A stretch of DNA of 64,000 bases. Source: a virus. The position numbers and the translations under genes were made by a program. Numbering within the stretch: position 1 is the first letter of the stretch; every line of letters begins with the position of its first letter. Under the pieces are notes generated by a model, which saw nothing but the letters and a program-made list of their open reading frames with translations, searched no databases and had not been told where the DNA came from. The DNA lies in IMG/VR virus record IMGVR_UViG_3300042398_001156, positions 1 to 64,000 of that record. One strand, written 5' to 3'. Positions 1 to 9,325 of this stretch are shown here, in pieces.

Positions 1-64
1 TTTGGTTCCAGACGCCAGATAAAGCTGATCCTTTGTTTTTAAACGGCTTAGGTGCTTTCATCAT
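1..64 (-). CDS. Partial gene, N-terminus only, unknown function
   Basis: Only the first 21 codons lie in the window, reading MMKAPKPFKNKGSALSGVWNQ or so before the left edge. A strong GGAGG site sits just upstream, and the first ATG overlaps the stop of the preceding gene in an AATGATGA arrangement, which points to translational coupling. Lysine and proline are frequent at the start. Nothing in this fragment allows a functional call. It continues the leftward structural operon beyond the window. Confidence 0.6.
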   Translation of the reverse strand, partial: MMKAPKPFKNKGSALSGVWNQ

Positions 65-234
65 TTGTATCCTCCACCTTTCTTTTTATATTCACGAGCT
101 AACAATTGTGCTTTACGTGCTGACCACTCACCAGGGTCACCACCCTTCGTACCACGTTTAATTTTATTAAATAAATTTTTACGCATGGTTGGCTTGGTGT
201 AATTACCAGCAGCGTTTACTTTTGATTTTACCAT
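61..234 (-). CDS. Small very basic phage protein (57 aa)
   Basis: A 57-residue protein rich in lysine, arginine and glycine, ending in KKKGGGYK, with a WSARKAQ segment in the middle. From memory this resembles a small protein seen in many phages and commonly found next to the RARR-type protein encoded just upstream; I know no function for it. The longer reading starting at a TTG is less likely than this ATG, which overlaps the stop of the upstream gene by seven bases. The charge suggests nucleic-acid binding or a virion role, which is inference. Confidence 0.75.
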   Translation of the reverse strand: MVKSKVNAAGNYTKPTMRKNLFNKIKRGTKGGDPGEWSARKAQLLAREYKKKGGGYK

Positions 235-506
235 TTGACTTTGTCCGCCCAATACGCTGCAGACATTTTACCTTTAGCAATATTACTTGCGTGTCTTGCT
301 TTAAAGGCTTCTCGTCTTGCACGATAACTTGCAGACTCACCTTCTTTTTTAGGTGATCCACTTACACCTTGTTGACCGAATCGAATGGTCTTAACATCAT
401 CGCCAGACTTTGCCACAACCACGTGTGACTTGCTAGGATGGTTTGGTGTACGCTTAGGTTTGTTATAACCTGATACGCCAATACGATTAAGAATTGCTTT
501 TGACAT
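228..506 (-). CDS. Conserved small basic phage protein (DUF5872-like, 92 aa)
   Basis: A basic 92-residue protein with the run GYNKPKRTPNHPSKSHVVV near residue 14, a FGQQGVSGSPKK segment, and a C-terminal SYRARREAFKARH...AAYWADKVKW. This arrangement matches my memory of a family found in phages and some large viruses and labelled DUF5872, of unknown function. The family name is recalled and not searched. A good ribosome site (AAAGGAG) precedes the ATG. It forms a tight pair with the following 57-residue gene, with a short overlap. Confidence 0.8.
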   Translation of the reverse strand: MSKAILNRIGVSGYNKPKRTPNHPSKSHVVVAKSGDDVKTIRFGQQGVSGSPKKEGESASYRARREAFKARHASNIAKGKMSAAYWADKVKW

Positions 507-507
507 G

Positions 508-801
508 TTATTCTCCTTTTAATAATATATCACGTTTATATTTTAATAACAAATTTCTAAACCAAACTGCTATGATAATGTTAAGAATCCAAAACGGTGT
601 AAAAGGCGCTAAAATAAAAGCGTATACTGCAGCAGCTGCAATATAACCGCGTTCATCTTGAAAAACAAATCCATATGCTAGTGGTAAAAACCACGGTAGT
701 GACGTAATAATGTTAGCAAAAATCCAACTGATCCAACCTTCTTTAGTAAGTAGGATTTCTTTGACTGCTTTTTTTGCTTTGGTTAAAAAATTATTCTTCA
801 T
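508..801 (-). CDS. Small membrane protein, possible holin (97 aa)
   Basis: The protein has a basic N-terminus (about residues 1-20) and two or three hydrophobic segments, near residues 22-46, 52-67 and 68-84, followed by a lysine/arginine-rich tail. This layout fits a small inner-membrane protein such as a holin, and its place after the fibre genes is a common one for lysis genes. No endolysin is visible nearby, so the holin idea stays open. Its start overlaps the end of the preceding 65-residue gene. Confidence 0.65.
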   Translation of the reverse strand: MKNNFLTKAKKAVKEILLTKEGWISWIFANIITSLPWFLPLAYGFVFQDERGYIAAAAVYAFILAPFTPFWILNIIIAVWFRNLLLKYKRDILLKGE

Positions 802-988
802 CAGCTATTTCTTCTTGAAGTGAATTTAATTCTTGACGCCAAGATCTTCGTAAAGAAATTAATTCTTTAAAGTCATAAGGCATTTCTTCTTCAAGTAATT
901 GTGCTTCATAACATTTAATAATTTTAAAATCAGTTTCAAAAAGAAATTGTTTTAAATCTCTAATTCTTGTTTCTAATTCTACGGTCAT
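791..988 (-). CDS. Short coiled-coil protein, unknown function (65 aa)
   Basis: A 65-residue, charged, almost wholly helical protein with leucine/isoleucine spacing typical of a short coiled coil and an acidic end (EEIADEE). It lies directly after the large fibre gene, which ends at about 990, and overlaps the membrane-protein gene that follows. It could be a fibre-associated or lysis-associated helper, but nothing in the sequence decides this. Confidence 0.65.
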   Translation of the reverse strand: MTVELETRIRDLKQFLFETDFKIIKCYEAQLLEEEMPYDFKELISLRRSWRQELNSLQEEIADEE

Positions 989-989
989 A

Positions 990-3900
990 TTATGCTGCGA
1001 CCTCCTCTGCTCGGATTGAAATCATATCTACTGCACACGTACCACTTACAGCAGATGAACTAGAAATATAAAATGTTAATATTTTATTACTCGTGCCTGT
1101 GTAAAATAATGCTTTTAATCCCCAAGGTGTGGTTGTAATTGCTGACAAGGTTGCTGTTGCTGCAGTAAATCCACGAGCTGAATCACTTGTTGTAATAGCA
1201 CCGTTTGTATTTGAAACAGTATAAGCTGTTGCTGCGGAACCATTTAACCATTCAAAACGTCCGTTAATAGTAGGAGTTCCAGTCGTATTATCAACCGCAA
1301 TATTAATAACAGGCGCAGTGCTTCCTGATGTACTTGTTTTAGAGTACATACCAGTCACATCTAAATGGTAATATTTATTAGCTAGTAAAGTAATTGTTGT
1401 TACTGCTGTACGTGTAGTAACACCAGAAGTGCTGCTTGTCCCAGTTGCTTTATATTTAGTTATTGCTAAAGCAAACGAACTTGCTTGAATACCATCGACT
1501 GTATCTGCATCTAATCCAGATCCAGCACCGTCGTTACCAGCATCCCATATTGTATATTGGTCTGTATAATAACCTCTTTGTAAATTTTGAACTGAACCTC
1601 TTAAGTAAGGACCTGTAAAAGATTGAGCTGTATTAAATGTAATAGACCTACTTGTAGTTCCAGTATTTAAATCTATTGTCCCGCCTGCTAAAGATAGTTT
1701 TGCATCAAGAGATGTTTGAAGGTTAGTAACATCTGCAATTGCATGTGTATGTGAAGTAGCAGCAGCACCGACCATTGCTGCAGTAACACCACTGACAGTA
1801 CCAGTAAATGTAGGAGACGTAAACATGGTAGCTTTAGATTCATTTGTAACATTACCCAAACCTACATCAGTAGCAGTAGGTTTATTACCTGTATGATAAA
1901 TTGGATAATATGTATCGGTAATATAATCTCTAACAGCACTTAATTTATCATCATAGTCAGCAATACCCCAAGCACCGGAAGTATCATTACCACCACTAGA
2001 TGGATTAGCAATAAATCTTGGTGCATATATATCGCTGCTAAATGTTTTAACACCAGCAATTGTTTGATCACTTGTAAGTTTAACTACAGCATTATCATTT
2101 GCTTTTAATGCTAATGAGTTTGTAACTGTAGAGGCAAAGTTTGCATCGTCGCCTAATGCAGCCGCAAGTTCATCAAGTGTATCTAATGCACCTGGTGCTG
2201 AGTTAATTAAGTTAGCAACTGCTGTTGATACGAATGCGGTCGTAGCAATCTGTGTTGTATTTGTTCCAGCTGTAGCAGTAGGTGCAGTAGGTGTGCTTGT
2301 TAATGCAGCATTCGTAAACATTGTTACTTTAGATTCATTTGTTACGTTTCCTAAACCAACGTTACTTGCAGTTACAGATGACCAAGTTCCGTCGCCACGT
2401 AAGAACGTTGAATTACTTGGTGTACCTGATGCAGCGATGTCTGCAATTTGCACACCAAAGATATGCATTCTTGTTAAGATAATACCTTCAGTTGCATTAA
2501 CTTTCGTCACTGCGCCTACTTGTATCTTTGCATTGGTTCCAGTTGGTTCGGTTGCTGTCAAAGCACCTGCTGTTGATCCTGCACTTGCAAACCATAAGAT
2601 TGCGCCTTCCGTATAAGCATTCGTATTTACATTAGTTAATTCACCTTGTGTTAGAACATAACCAAAGTCATTCGTCGCAAGTGTTGCTTCTGCTAAACCA
2701 ACAAAGTAATCTGGGTTTGTATTGATTTCACTTGGCACTGCTGCTTTTATTAAGATATGGTCGCCTTGTACACCAGCAAATTGCACGGCTTGTCCTTTAG
2801 TAATCGCTGATTGTGCTTTACCATAAACGTATAAATACTTTAATTGTTCTTTGACTGCACTTGTTAATAAGAATGCTGAAGCGTGGTTGCCATCTAAAAG
2901 ATCAGCGTTTAAGTTTGTAACTGCTGTCGTCGAGGCAACTGTTAATGGAGCGGTACCTGTGGCTTGAGTGGAAATAAATCTGGTGGCTTTGGCGTTACCA
3001 ACAACTTCTAATTTTTCGCTAGGTGTAGTAGTTGCAATACCAACATTACCACCCGAACCTTGTAGAATAAGGTTTTTATAAGCAACCCCATCTTGAATAG
3101 CAAATATAGTTGCTGCGTCAAGTGCGTCATCAAAATCCATTGCTAATCGTTTAACTCCACCATCGCCAACTATATTAACTACTCCAACTATTCTTGCACC
3201 ACCAGCAACATCAAGTTTTGCAACAGGACTCGCTGTTCCAATACCAACATTAGCACCATTGATGGTCATTACATTTGTGCCATTTGCTTGTGTAAAGTTT
3301 AATCTATCAACCGTTTGTGGTCGAATAACCCCACCATTACCATCAGCGCCAAGTTGGATAGATGAACTTGCACCGCTAAATGTAGAAAGTATTCCATTAG
3401 AACCATTGACTTGTAATAGATGTGTGGGCGTGGTCGTGCCGATGCCGACGTTGCCGCTCGTGCCATTTACGTAGAACCTGTACACCGCGCTTTGGTTCCT
3501 GTAGTAGAACGTGTTGCCCTGGAGGTACACCCCGTCGTCTGACTTTATGTAGGTGTTGCCGTACTGGTCGTCCAAGTAAAACAAAGCCGTGCCCGCGGCG
3601 TTCGTAATACCTTTATCTACGTTATTAGCAAATAAAATATTATTGGTCATCGTCCCGCCGCTTAAAGGTAAGTAATTAGCAAACCGTGGATCACTACTAT
3701 TGATGACAGAAAAAGTAAATTCTTGATCGTCGCCGTTTCCTGCAACATTACTATATTTTGTAAAGACGATCATATCGCCGGCTTCTAAAGTAACTGGTGA
3801 TGTTGAGTCGCCTTCATCTCCTGGAGTTAATACGTGATATTGATATACTGGACCTAAAGTAGTTTGATCAGTCCAAGTTAAAGTTACTTCCGCTGCAGCT

Positions 3901-6461
3901 GTCCACATGTAACCATACATGTTTTCATAATCGCCACCTGATAAAGCTACTAATTGTGCAACTAAACCAGTAGAAGCTGCGCTTAATGAAACAGCACCGC
4001 TAATAGTACCTACTAAATAAAAACCACGACCTGCACCTGTAATAAAATCAGGTAAGTTCGCAACAGGAACTTTGCTAGTTGCATCAAGCGGAGCAACTCC
4101 GTTTGCTGCGTTACGTGCTGAAGTATTTATTTTTGCATCTAAACTTGTTTGTAAATTAGTTACATCTGCAATAGCATGTGTATGTGCATTAGGTGCAGCT
4201 GTAACTGTAATGTTAGCAGAACCATTAAAACTAACACCATTAATTGTTCTTGCTGTTTGTAATGTTGTAGCAGTAGCAACATTCTGAGAAGCAATGTTTG
4301 AAGAGTTAACAGCTTGAATTAATGTTATAGTAACTTTTTTAGATGCTACAGGTTCAGTAGCATTTGTTATTGAGGTTACTTTATTTGCTCTTAAACCAAC
4401 GGTTTCTGTTGCTGTAACTTTAACATCAAAAGAATTCCAATAAGTTAATCTTGGCCACCAAAATGCTACGTTGTTATTATAATTTAAAACTTTAATTGAT
4501 GTTATGGCAGAAGTCCCATAATTATAACCACCAGTATTGATAAACGTATCATTATAGTTATAACCTTCAGCAATAAAAAATATTGGATTTAATCCATAAC
4601 CTTTACCTATAACTTCAATAGTCCAAGAAGGTCCTGTAGATGCAGCAGCATCTAATGAGGTAACAACTAATGTTCCATCTGCAAAATCAGATTGAGAACC
4701 TAATGACATGATTTCACTTGTGTGTAAACTATCAACTCTATCTGCGTTAAGATTAGTAACTGCTGTATTAGAAGTAATAACAAATGGAGCAGTGCCTGTA
4801 GAAACTGGTATTTCTAATTGACCAGAAGTGTTAAAAGTTCCTCTTCTAGTTGTGTTTTGGACAATTTGTAGATTACCGCCTGAGTTAGTTGTTAAATCGT
4901 TTGGACTTTCATAGATTGCCCAAGCATTACCACCAGCCCACTGAATACCTTCACTTGGACCGGGATCAGTAATGACAATGTTATTAACACCAATAATAGA
5001 GTTATTACTTAAATCTAAAGCACCTATTACTCCTGCATTAGTCAAGTCTAAAGTACCAGAAATATTAACGTTACCTGTAAATGTTTTAGTTCCACTAATA
5101 GATTGGTCACCTGTTGTTTGAACTAAGCTACTACTATGTAAACCATCTACTAAGTCAGCGTCAAGTCCTGAAGCTGCACCATCATTACCTTCATTCCAAA
5201 TTTTACGCCAAGTAGATAAAGTTCCACCTACGTTTCTTCTAAGGTATAAATCATCTGTGTTAAACGCTGCAGCAATGTCTACGTAATAACCGGCAGCATT
5301 ACCGTGGTTCATTATTAAATGATGCCACCATTCATTTGTAGGGTTATTAGGAGCAGCTCCGTTTAAACCAGTACCACCAACACCACTTGTATCATTCCAT
5401 TGTAAACCGCTTAATCCGTAGGTAATAGTACCGCGTTCTGATAATACATCGTGTGTATGAACCGCTGCTGCAAAAGCGCTAGAGTGAAGTCCGTCAAGTA
5501 AGTCAGCGTTAAGATTAGTTACAGCAGTAGTAGACGTAACAGCTAACGGGGATGTGCCTGTAGCAATAGTAGATATTAAACGAGTCCCAGTTAAAGCAGC
5601 AGGGAAAGCAACGTTTGCATTTTCATCTGTAGAAAATACATTACGTTTACCAGCAGGATAACCACCCCATATTTGAAGTTTCTGAATAAAAATAGGTTGT
5701 GTTCCATAAGTAGGATCACCAGACCAAATTGGTTGAAAATCAATATGAACAATATCGTAATGTCCTGAAGAACTTCCGCCTGTTAAATAAGGAATGGTAC
5801 TAAAAGGTAAGTAAACGTGACCAGGCCATAAGTTAACAGTACTGCTGCTAGTAGCAAAATTTACAAAAGTTAAATCACTTCTACGACGTGCTTTAATTTT
5901 AACTGATGTTGCGTGAGAACTTGTGGTCATGTATAAATACAAAGCATTTAAAAATACATAGTTGCCATTATTAGTGATTTCAATACGATAGTATGGTGTT
6001 AAGTTAGGAATAGTTACACCACCGCCGTTATCACCACCTACTAACGTACGTTTTTGTCCGTCTGTTATAGTTGTAATTTCTGTCCAAGTTGTACCATCAG
6101 TAGAACTATAAAATTTTAATCTTGAAATATCATAAAACGCTGTTTGATTATAAAACTGTTCATCAAACAAAGCCATTTCTGTAACAGTAGGATTACCTAA
6201 GTTTCCTGTAGGAACTCCGTTAGCATTTTGATAATAACGATTAGCAAATAAATTATTATTAACTGTAAGCGCACCCGTCATCGTATCGCCAGTAATGTTT
6301 ACATAATTATCTACACCGGCAGGCACCGCCCACTGTCCATCTCCACGGAGAAAAGTAGTACCACTTGGAGTACCACTTGCAACAATTTGTGAAGTTGTTG
6401 TTTTAGGATACAACTCTTCAAAAGCTGTTCCGTTCCAACGTTTAAGAACTGTGTTCGGCAT
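990..6461 (-). CDS. Large tail fibre / receptor-binding protein (1823 aa)
   Basis: The protein begins with KRWNGTAFEELYP, an attachment-like motif shared with the adjacent fibre. It then has many repeats of types common in trimeric phage fibres: ADLLDGLHSSAF-like units (at least five), NVGIGTTTP / NVGIGTASP / NVGIATTTP units, and TSLDAKI-type helical turns. The C-terminal 150 residues lose the repeats and are rich in small and aromatic residues, as expected of a receptor-binding tip. An internal stretch at about 3421-3605 has far higher GC content than its surroundings. No intramolecular chaperone domain with a clear catalytic motif was seen. It is the last large gene of the leftward block in this window. 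Confidence 0.9.
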   Translation of the reverse strand: MPNTVLKRWNGTAFEELYPKTTTSQIVASGTPSGTTFLRGDGQWAVPAGVDNYVNITGDTMTGALTVNNNLFANRYYQNANGVPTGNLGNPTVTEMALFDEQFYNQTAFYDISRLKFYSSTDGTTWTEITTITDGQKRTLVGGDNGGGVTIPNLTPYYRIEITNNGNYVFLNALYLYMTTSSHATSVKIKARRRSDLTFVNFATSSSTVNLWPGHVYLPFSTIPYLTGGSSSGHYDIVHIDFQPIWSGDPTYGTQPIFIQKLQIWGGYPAGKRNVFSTDENANVAFPAALTGTRLISTIATGTSPLAVTSTTAVTNLNADLLDGLHSSAFAAAVHTHDVLSERGTITYGLSGLQWNDTSGVGGTGLNGAAPNNPTNEWWHHLIMNHGNAAGYYVDIAAAFNTDDLYLRRNVGGTLSTWRKIWNEGNDGAASGLDADLVDGLHSSSLVQTTGDQSISGTKTFTGNVNISGTLDLTNAGVIGALDLSNNSIIGVNNIVITDPGPSEGIQWAGGNAWAIYESPNDLTTNSGGNLQIVQNTTRRGTFNTSGQLEIPVSTGTAPFVITSNTAVTNLNADRVDSLHTSEIMSLGSQSDFADGTLVVTSLDAAASTGPSWTIEVIGKGYGLNPIFFIAEGYNYNDTFINTGGYNYGTSAITSIKVLNYNNNVAFWWPRLTYWNSFDVKVTATETVGLRANKVTSITNATEPVASKKVTITLIQAVNSSNIASQNVATATTLQTARTINGVSFNGSANITVTAAPNAHTHAIADVTNLQTSLDAKINTSARNAANGVAPLDATSKVPVANLPDFITGAGRGFYLVGTISGAVSLSAASTGLVAQLVALSGGDYENMYGYMWTAAAEVTLTWTDQTTLGPVYQYHVLTPGDEGDSTSPVTLEAGDMIVFTKYSNVAGNGDDQEFTFSVINSSDPRFANYLPLSGGTMTNNILFANNVDKGITNAAGTALFYLDDQYGNTYIKSDDGVYLQGNTFYYRNQSAVYRFYVNGTSGNVGIGTTTPTHLLQVNGSNGILSTFSGASSSIQLGADGNGGVIRPQTVDRLNFTQANGTNVMTINGANVGIGTASPVAKLDVAGGARIVGVVNIVGDGGVKRLAMDFDDALDAATIFAIQDGVAYKNLILQGSGGNVGIATTTPSEKLEVVGNAKATRFISTQATGTAPLTVASTTAVTNLNADLLDGNHASAFLLTSAVKEQLKYLYVYGKAQSAITKGQAVQFAGVQGDHILIKAAVPSEINTNPDYFVGLAEATLATNDFGYVLTQGELTNVNTNAYTEGAILWFASAGSTAGALTATEPTGTNAKIQVGAVTKVNATEGIILTRMHIFGVQIADIAASGTPSNSTFLRGDGTWSSVTASNVGLGNVTNESKVTMFTNAALTSTPTAPTATAGTNTTQIATTAFVSTAVANLINSAPGALDTLDELAAALGDDANFASTVTNSLALKANDNAVVKLTSDQTIAGVKTFSSDIYAPRFIANPSSGGNDTSGAWGIADYDDKLSAVRDYITDTYYPIYHTGNKPTATDVGLGNVTNESKATMFTSPTFTGTVSGVTAAMVGAAATSHTHAIADVTNLQTSLDAKLSLAGGTIDLNTGTTSRSITFNTAQSFTGPYLRGSVQNLQRGYYTDQYTIWDAGNDGAGSGLDADTVDGIQASSFALAITKYKATGTSSTSGVTTRTAVTTITLLANKYYHLDVTGMYSKTSTSGSTAPVINIAVDNTTGTPTINGRFEWLNGSAATAYTVSNTNGAITTSDSARGFTAATATLSAITTTPWGLKALFYTGTSNKILTFYISSSSAVSGTCAVDMISIRAEEVAA
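3421..3605 (-). other. GC-rich patch inside the fibre gene
   Basis: Counting bases by hand, 3421-3600 is about 58% G+C (104 of 180), while the 60 bases just before it are about 35%. The reading frame continues without a break and encodes a segment from about TALFYLDDQYG to the NVGIGTTTP repeat. Codon choice in this patch (GCC, GTG, TAC, AAC) differs clearly from the neighbours. This looks like a segment acquired from a different genome by recombination between fibre repeats. Confidence 0.8.
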
Positions 6462-6477
6462 GGTAATAATACCAGCC

Positions 6478-7965
6478 TTATGTTATGTCATACCAAAGCG
6501 CGTTTGTAACAGTTGTAGTTGGAACTACAGTATTATTTTGAATATAAATAGGAGCAGCAAGTTCAATAATTGTACGAACGTTAGCTGCAGTTAGTTCTTC
6601 TGCATTACCAACACCTGCGCTTATTCTACCTAAGATTCTATTGGTTGCAGATATGTTTTGAAGTTTTGCATAAGTAACAGCGTCATCAGCAATACCTCCA
6701 GATTGTACTTGACCAAACGCTAAAGAAGTACTAGATACTCTAGTTAATACATGTCCGTCTGTTGCAGCAGTAACTTCAGCAAATACGCCAGCTGAGTTAA
6801 CTGATCGTCCAATAACTGATAAACCAGTAGCTGCTGAGCTTTGAATTTTAGCAAAAGTAACGGCAGCATCTGTAATACCTGCAGTTGCAATAGTTCCAAA
6901 TCCAAGAGTTGTCCCACTTCTTCTTAATACATCTCCATCAGTACCTGCAGCAACTTCAGCAAATGCGCCAGCTGAAGCAGCACTGCGTCCAATAACGGAT
7001 AAACCAGCAGCTACTGAGTTTTGAAATTTAGCAAAGGTAACAGCGTTATCAGCAATAGTCGTAGCGTTACTATTAGCACTCGCAGTCACATCACCGGTTA
7101 AAGCCGCTCTTTCAAAAGATGTACCGTTTAAAGTAATAGATGTACTACCTGTATATGTAGTATTAGTAGGAATAACCCACGTACCATCACCTCTTAAAAA
7201 GTGTAAGTTTTGTCCAGAAGAAGCACCAGGAACTAAACCTGAATACCCGGCTGTACTTGCACCAGCGCCGCCCATAAGTTCATAAGTGTTATTAATAACT
7301 GCAAAAGTAATGTTATATGGTGATGCAATAGAACCAACACCACTAACTTTACTAATAACAAACCAATCACCAATTTCTAAACCAACAGTTGTTACTGTAG
7401 TTCCAACTTCACGTTCTTCACCACTTGTGATGAATGTAGCAATTGAATAAGCAAAAGTTAAAGAAGCTGAGCCGTTTGCTGTAGGAGTAGCATTTATAGT
7501 GAAGTTAGTTCCGTTTTGGTCGATTGCTGTAATAGCAGAGTTACTTGGAATATTAGTTCCGCTAACAATCATACCGATGCGTAACTCGCTTGTATCTGCT
7601 GTTACTAAGATTCCACTAAGAGTAGTTAATGTGCAAGTTTTAGTATAGAGCGTTTCTATTGTTGCGGTTCCACTTGAAGTTAAATTTCCTGCAGTAGAAA
7701 CAACCCAGTAATAACCTAAGGAACTTCTGTACGCTACGTTAAGTGCGTCTTTAAGTGCATCTACTGCTCTTACTTTAGTAGCGCCAGGAGTACCGTTAGA
7801 AAAATAATATAAACTATCGAATACCGAATTTGGTAAATATGCTGGTCTGATCTTATCAAAAGAGTCAAATATACTTTCTGTATCACTTGCGTTTGTAATC
7901 AACTGAGCTTTTGTTTGGGGGAATTCTTTTACGAATTGCGACCCGTTCCAACGTTTAATAATCAT
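6478..7965 (-). CDS. Tail fibre / fibre-attachment protein (495 aa)
   Basis: The N-terminus IIKRWNGSQFVKEFPQT is closely similar to that of the 1823-residue fibre, suggesting both dock to the same virion partner or each other. The rest is beta-rich, with low-complexity serine, threonine and alanine segments and duplicated units of the form SAATGLSVIGRSxxSAGxFAEV...DGxVLxR, three related copies between about residues 315 and 430. A GGDGTWVIPT-like segment also recurs in the larger fibre. Its start overlaps the stop of the preceding coiled-coil gene and is served by a GGAGG site. Confidence 0.85.
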   Translation of the reverse strand: MIIKRWNGSQFVKEFPQTKAQLITNASDTESIFDSFDKIRPAYLPNSVFDSLYYFSNGTPGATKVRAVDALKDALNVAYRSSLGYYWVVSTAGNLTSSGTATIETLYTKTCTLTTLSGILVTADTSELRIGMIVSGTNIPSNSAITAIDQNGTNFTINATPTANGSASLTFAYSIATFITSGEEREVGTTVTTVGLEIGDWFVISKVSGVGSIASPYNITFAVINNTYELMGGAGASTAGYSGLVPGASSGQNLHFLRGDGTWVIPTNTTYTGSTSITLNGTSFERAALTGDVTASANSNATTIADNAVTFAKFQNSVAAGLSVIGRSAASAGAFAEVAAGTDGDVLRRSGTTLGFGTIATAGITDAAVTFAKIQSSAATGLSVIGRSVNSAGVFAEVTAATDGHVLTRVSSTSLAFGQVQSGGIADDAVTYAKLQNISATNRILGRISAGVGNAEELTAANVRTIIELAAPIYIQNNTVVPTTTVTNALWYDIT

Positions 7966-8420
7966 TTTTTATCTCCTCCATTAAACTCATTTATTTTTAC
8001 CGATAGATATTTTTCTATGGTTTGAGTATTTTTTACGAACACGCCAAGCATCTTCACTTGGTCTTGATAGGCAACAATATATTCATCAAACAATGTAGCA
8101 AGTTTATTTAAATCGGCTTTCATTGCTTCAATTTGTTTATTTTTTTCTTCAATGATTTTTATGTTTGCACCAAGTTCTGCTTGTAATTTTTCTTGGCGAT
8201 TTCTTACGCTGTGTTCATTAGCAGCAATTTCTTCACTACTTTTTTTAACAGATAAGATTTCTTTTCTAAGTGATACAACTTCTTCTTTTAATTGTGGAAG
8301 CAATGCATTTTCTGCTTCTAACAAAATAATTTTTTTAAAAAGTTCTTTTTCATTATTAACAAAGACGGAACTTTTTTCCATTGTTTCTTCTTTTAATTCA
8401 AGTTCTTTTTTAGTTGCCAT
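7962..8420 (-). CDS. Coiled-coil protein next to fibres (152 aa)
   Basis: A charged, helical protein with long heptad-like segments over about residues 1-115 (many lysine, glutamate and leucine residues) and no enzyme motif. It is the first gene after a promoter-like site at 8438-8448 and lies immediately before the two fibres. A role as a fibre-assembly chaperone or a short virion spike partner is an inference from position only. Confidence 0.75.
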   Translation of the reverse strand: MATKKELELKEETMEKSSVFVNNEKELFKKIILLEAENALLPQLKEEVVSLRKEILSVKKSSEEIAANEHSVRNRQEKLQAELGANIKIIEEKNKQIEAMKADLNKLATLFDEYIVAYQDQVKMLGVFVKNTQTIEKYLSVKINEFNGGDKK

Positions 8421-8437
8421 AAATTCCTCACCTTTTT

Positions 8438-8448
8438 ATTGTATCACA
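8438..8448 (-). promoter_or_regulatory. Extended -10 promoter for the fibre genes
   Basis: On the minus strand the sequence reads TGTGATACAAT, i.e. TGn plus TACAAT, in the 31-base gap upstream of the coiled-coil gene. It matches six other sites in the leftward block. No clear -35 box is seen. Confidence 0.65.
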
Positions 8449-8451
8449 AAT

Positions 8452-8856
8452 TTAAAACTCAAACCAAATATCATTATTTTTATTATCGGTTGGTGTTGTA
8501 CTTGATACAACAACTTTATTAGCGGTCGTTGCTTTAAACTTTTCAATGTTTTCGTCGTAACGAATAAACTGTCCGTCTTGCAAGTTAGCAATATTAAATT
8601 GTTCAAGTATAGCTAAGAGTGTATTAATAACACCTTCATCTTCAAATTCATTAAGCCCAGTAGTAGCACTAGTATAAGTACCGAACAAAGCTTTATGTAA
8701 TTTTTCAAGATACTCGACGGTTACGTTAGCTTGAAGCTTAAGTGTATTAACAACTTGATTCCATTCTTGGATCGTTAAACTATTCGCGGCTTGTTTAACT
8801 TGTTCAACAATCCCGTTTCTAACTAATGTGGGTTTCTTTTCAAGAAAAACTGCCAT
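8452..8856 (-). CDS. Small virion-cluster protein, unknown (134 aa)
   Basis: A 134-residue soluble protein: N-terminal two thirds helical (VKQAANSLTIQEWNQVVNTL), C-terminal third beta-like, ending DNKNNDIWFEF. The ending VSSTTPTDNKNNDIWFE resembles the short segments at the start of fibres and head-fibre proteins ('xxGDIWFD'), so a fibre-linked role is plausible. It sits between the membrane-protein pair and the fibre promoter. Confidence 0.75.
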   Translation of the reverse strand: MAVFLEKKPTLVRNGIVEQVKQAANSLTIQEWNQVVNTLKLQANVTVEYLEKLHKALFGTYTSATTGLNEFEDEGVINTLLAILEQFNIANLQDGQFIRYDENIEKFKATTANKVVVSSTTPTDNKNNDIWFEF

Positions 8857-8857
8857 G

Positions 8858-9325
8858 TTATTTGTTTACTACGCCTAACACGTAGCCTTTAGAAAGAAGG
8901 TACAGTTCTTTATACTTAATATGAAATGCATCAAACACACTAGCAACTGCCATACTTCCAAACAATACAATCACTGTTTCAAAGTATGATGTAAACGCTA
9001 CATCAATTGCATTTTCTATGACATACTTAAGTGTAAGACCTAGTGTAATTAACACAATAAACAATAATATCTTTGGGCTCGCTTTAACTAAACCTTTAAA
9101 TAGACTAGGTTCCCATGCGCTAACCCATTGTGGTATGTCTGACGCTAGTTTAATAATTCCTATGGTGCCTACAATAATCGTTGGCATGACAAGTCTACTG
9201 GAAACAGGCGCCTCAGTAAAACCTAACTTAATTGCAAAGTATGCAAAAGGTAAAAAATATCCTATTAAGAATCCAATCCAATAGTAAGTATTCTTTAAGT
9301 TTGCATAGTTAGGTGTGGTGCTCAT
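8858..9325 (-). CDS. Polytopic membrane protein, holin candidate (155 aa)
   Basis: Four hydrophobic segments can be seen, near residues 15-35, 43-63, 86-106 and 112-132, with a hydrophilic C-terminus. No family was recognised. It is coupled to the upstream 166-residue gene (stop and start overlap at 9325). Together the pair resembles a holin or membrane-anchored lysis unit, but an injection-related membrane protein is equally possible. Confidence 0.7.
   Translation of the reverse strand: MSTTPNYANLKNTYYWIGFLIGYFLPFAYFAIKLGFTEAPVSSRLVMPTIIVGTIGIIKLASDIPQWVSAWEPSLFKGLVKASPKILLFIVLITLGLTLKYVIENAIDVAFTSYFETVIVLFGSMAVASVFDAFHIKYKELYLLSKGYVLGVVNK

Noticed and set aside
2293-4287. Plus-strand open frames inside the large fibre gene
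   Set aside because: They are antisense to a long, repeat-rich fibre, lack ribosome sites and follow the fibre codon pattern.
990-6461. Diversity-generating retroelement target
   Set aside because: No reverse transcriptase or template repeat was found in the window; the GC-rich patch is too long and not an A-to-N variable region.
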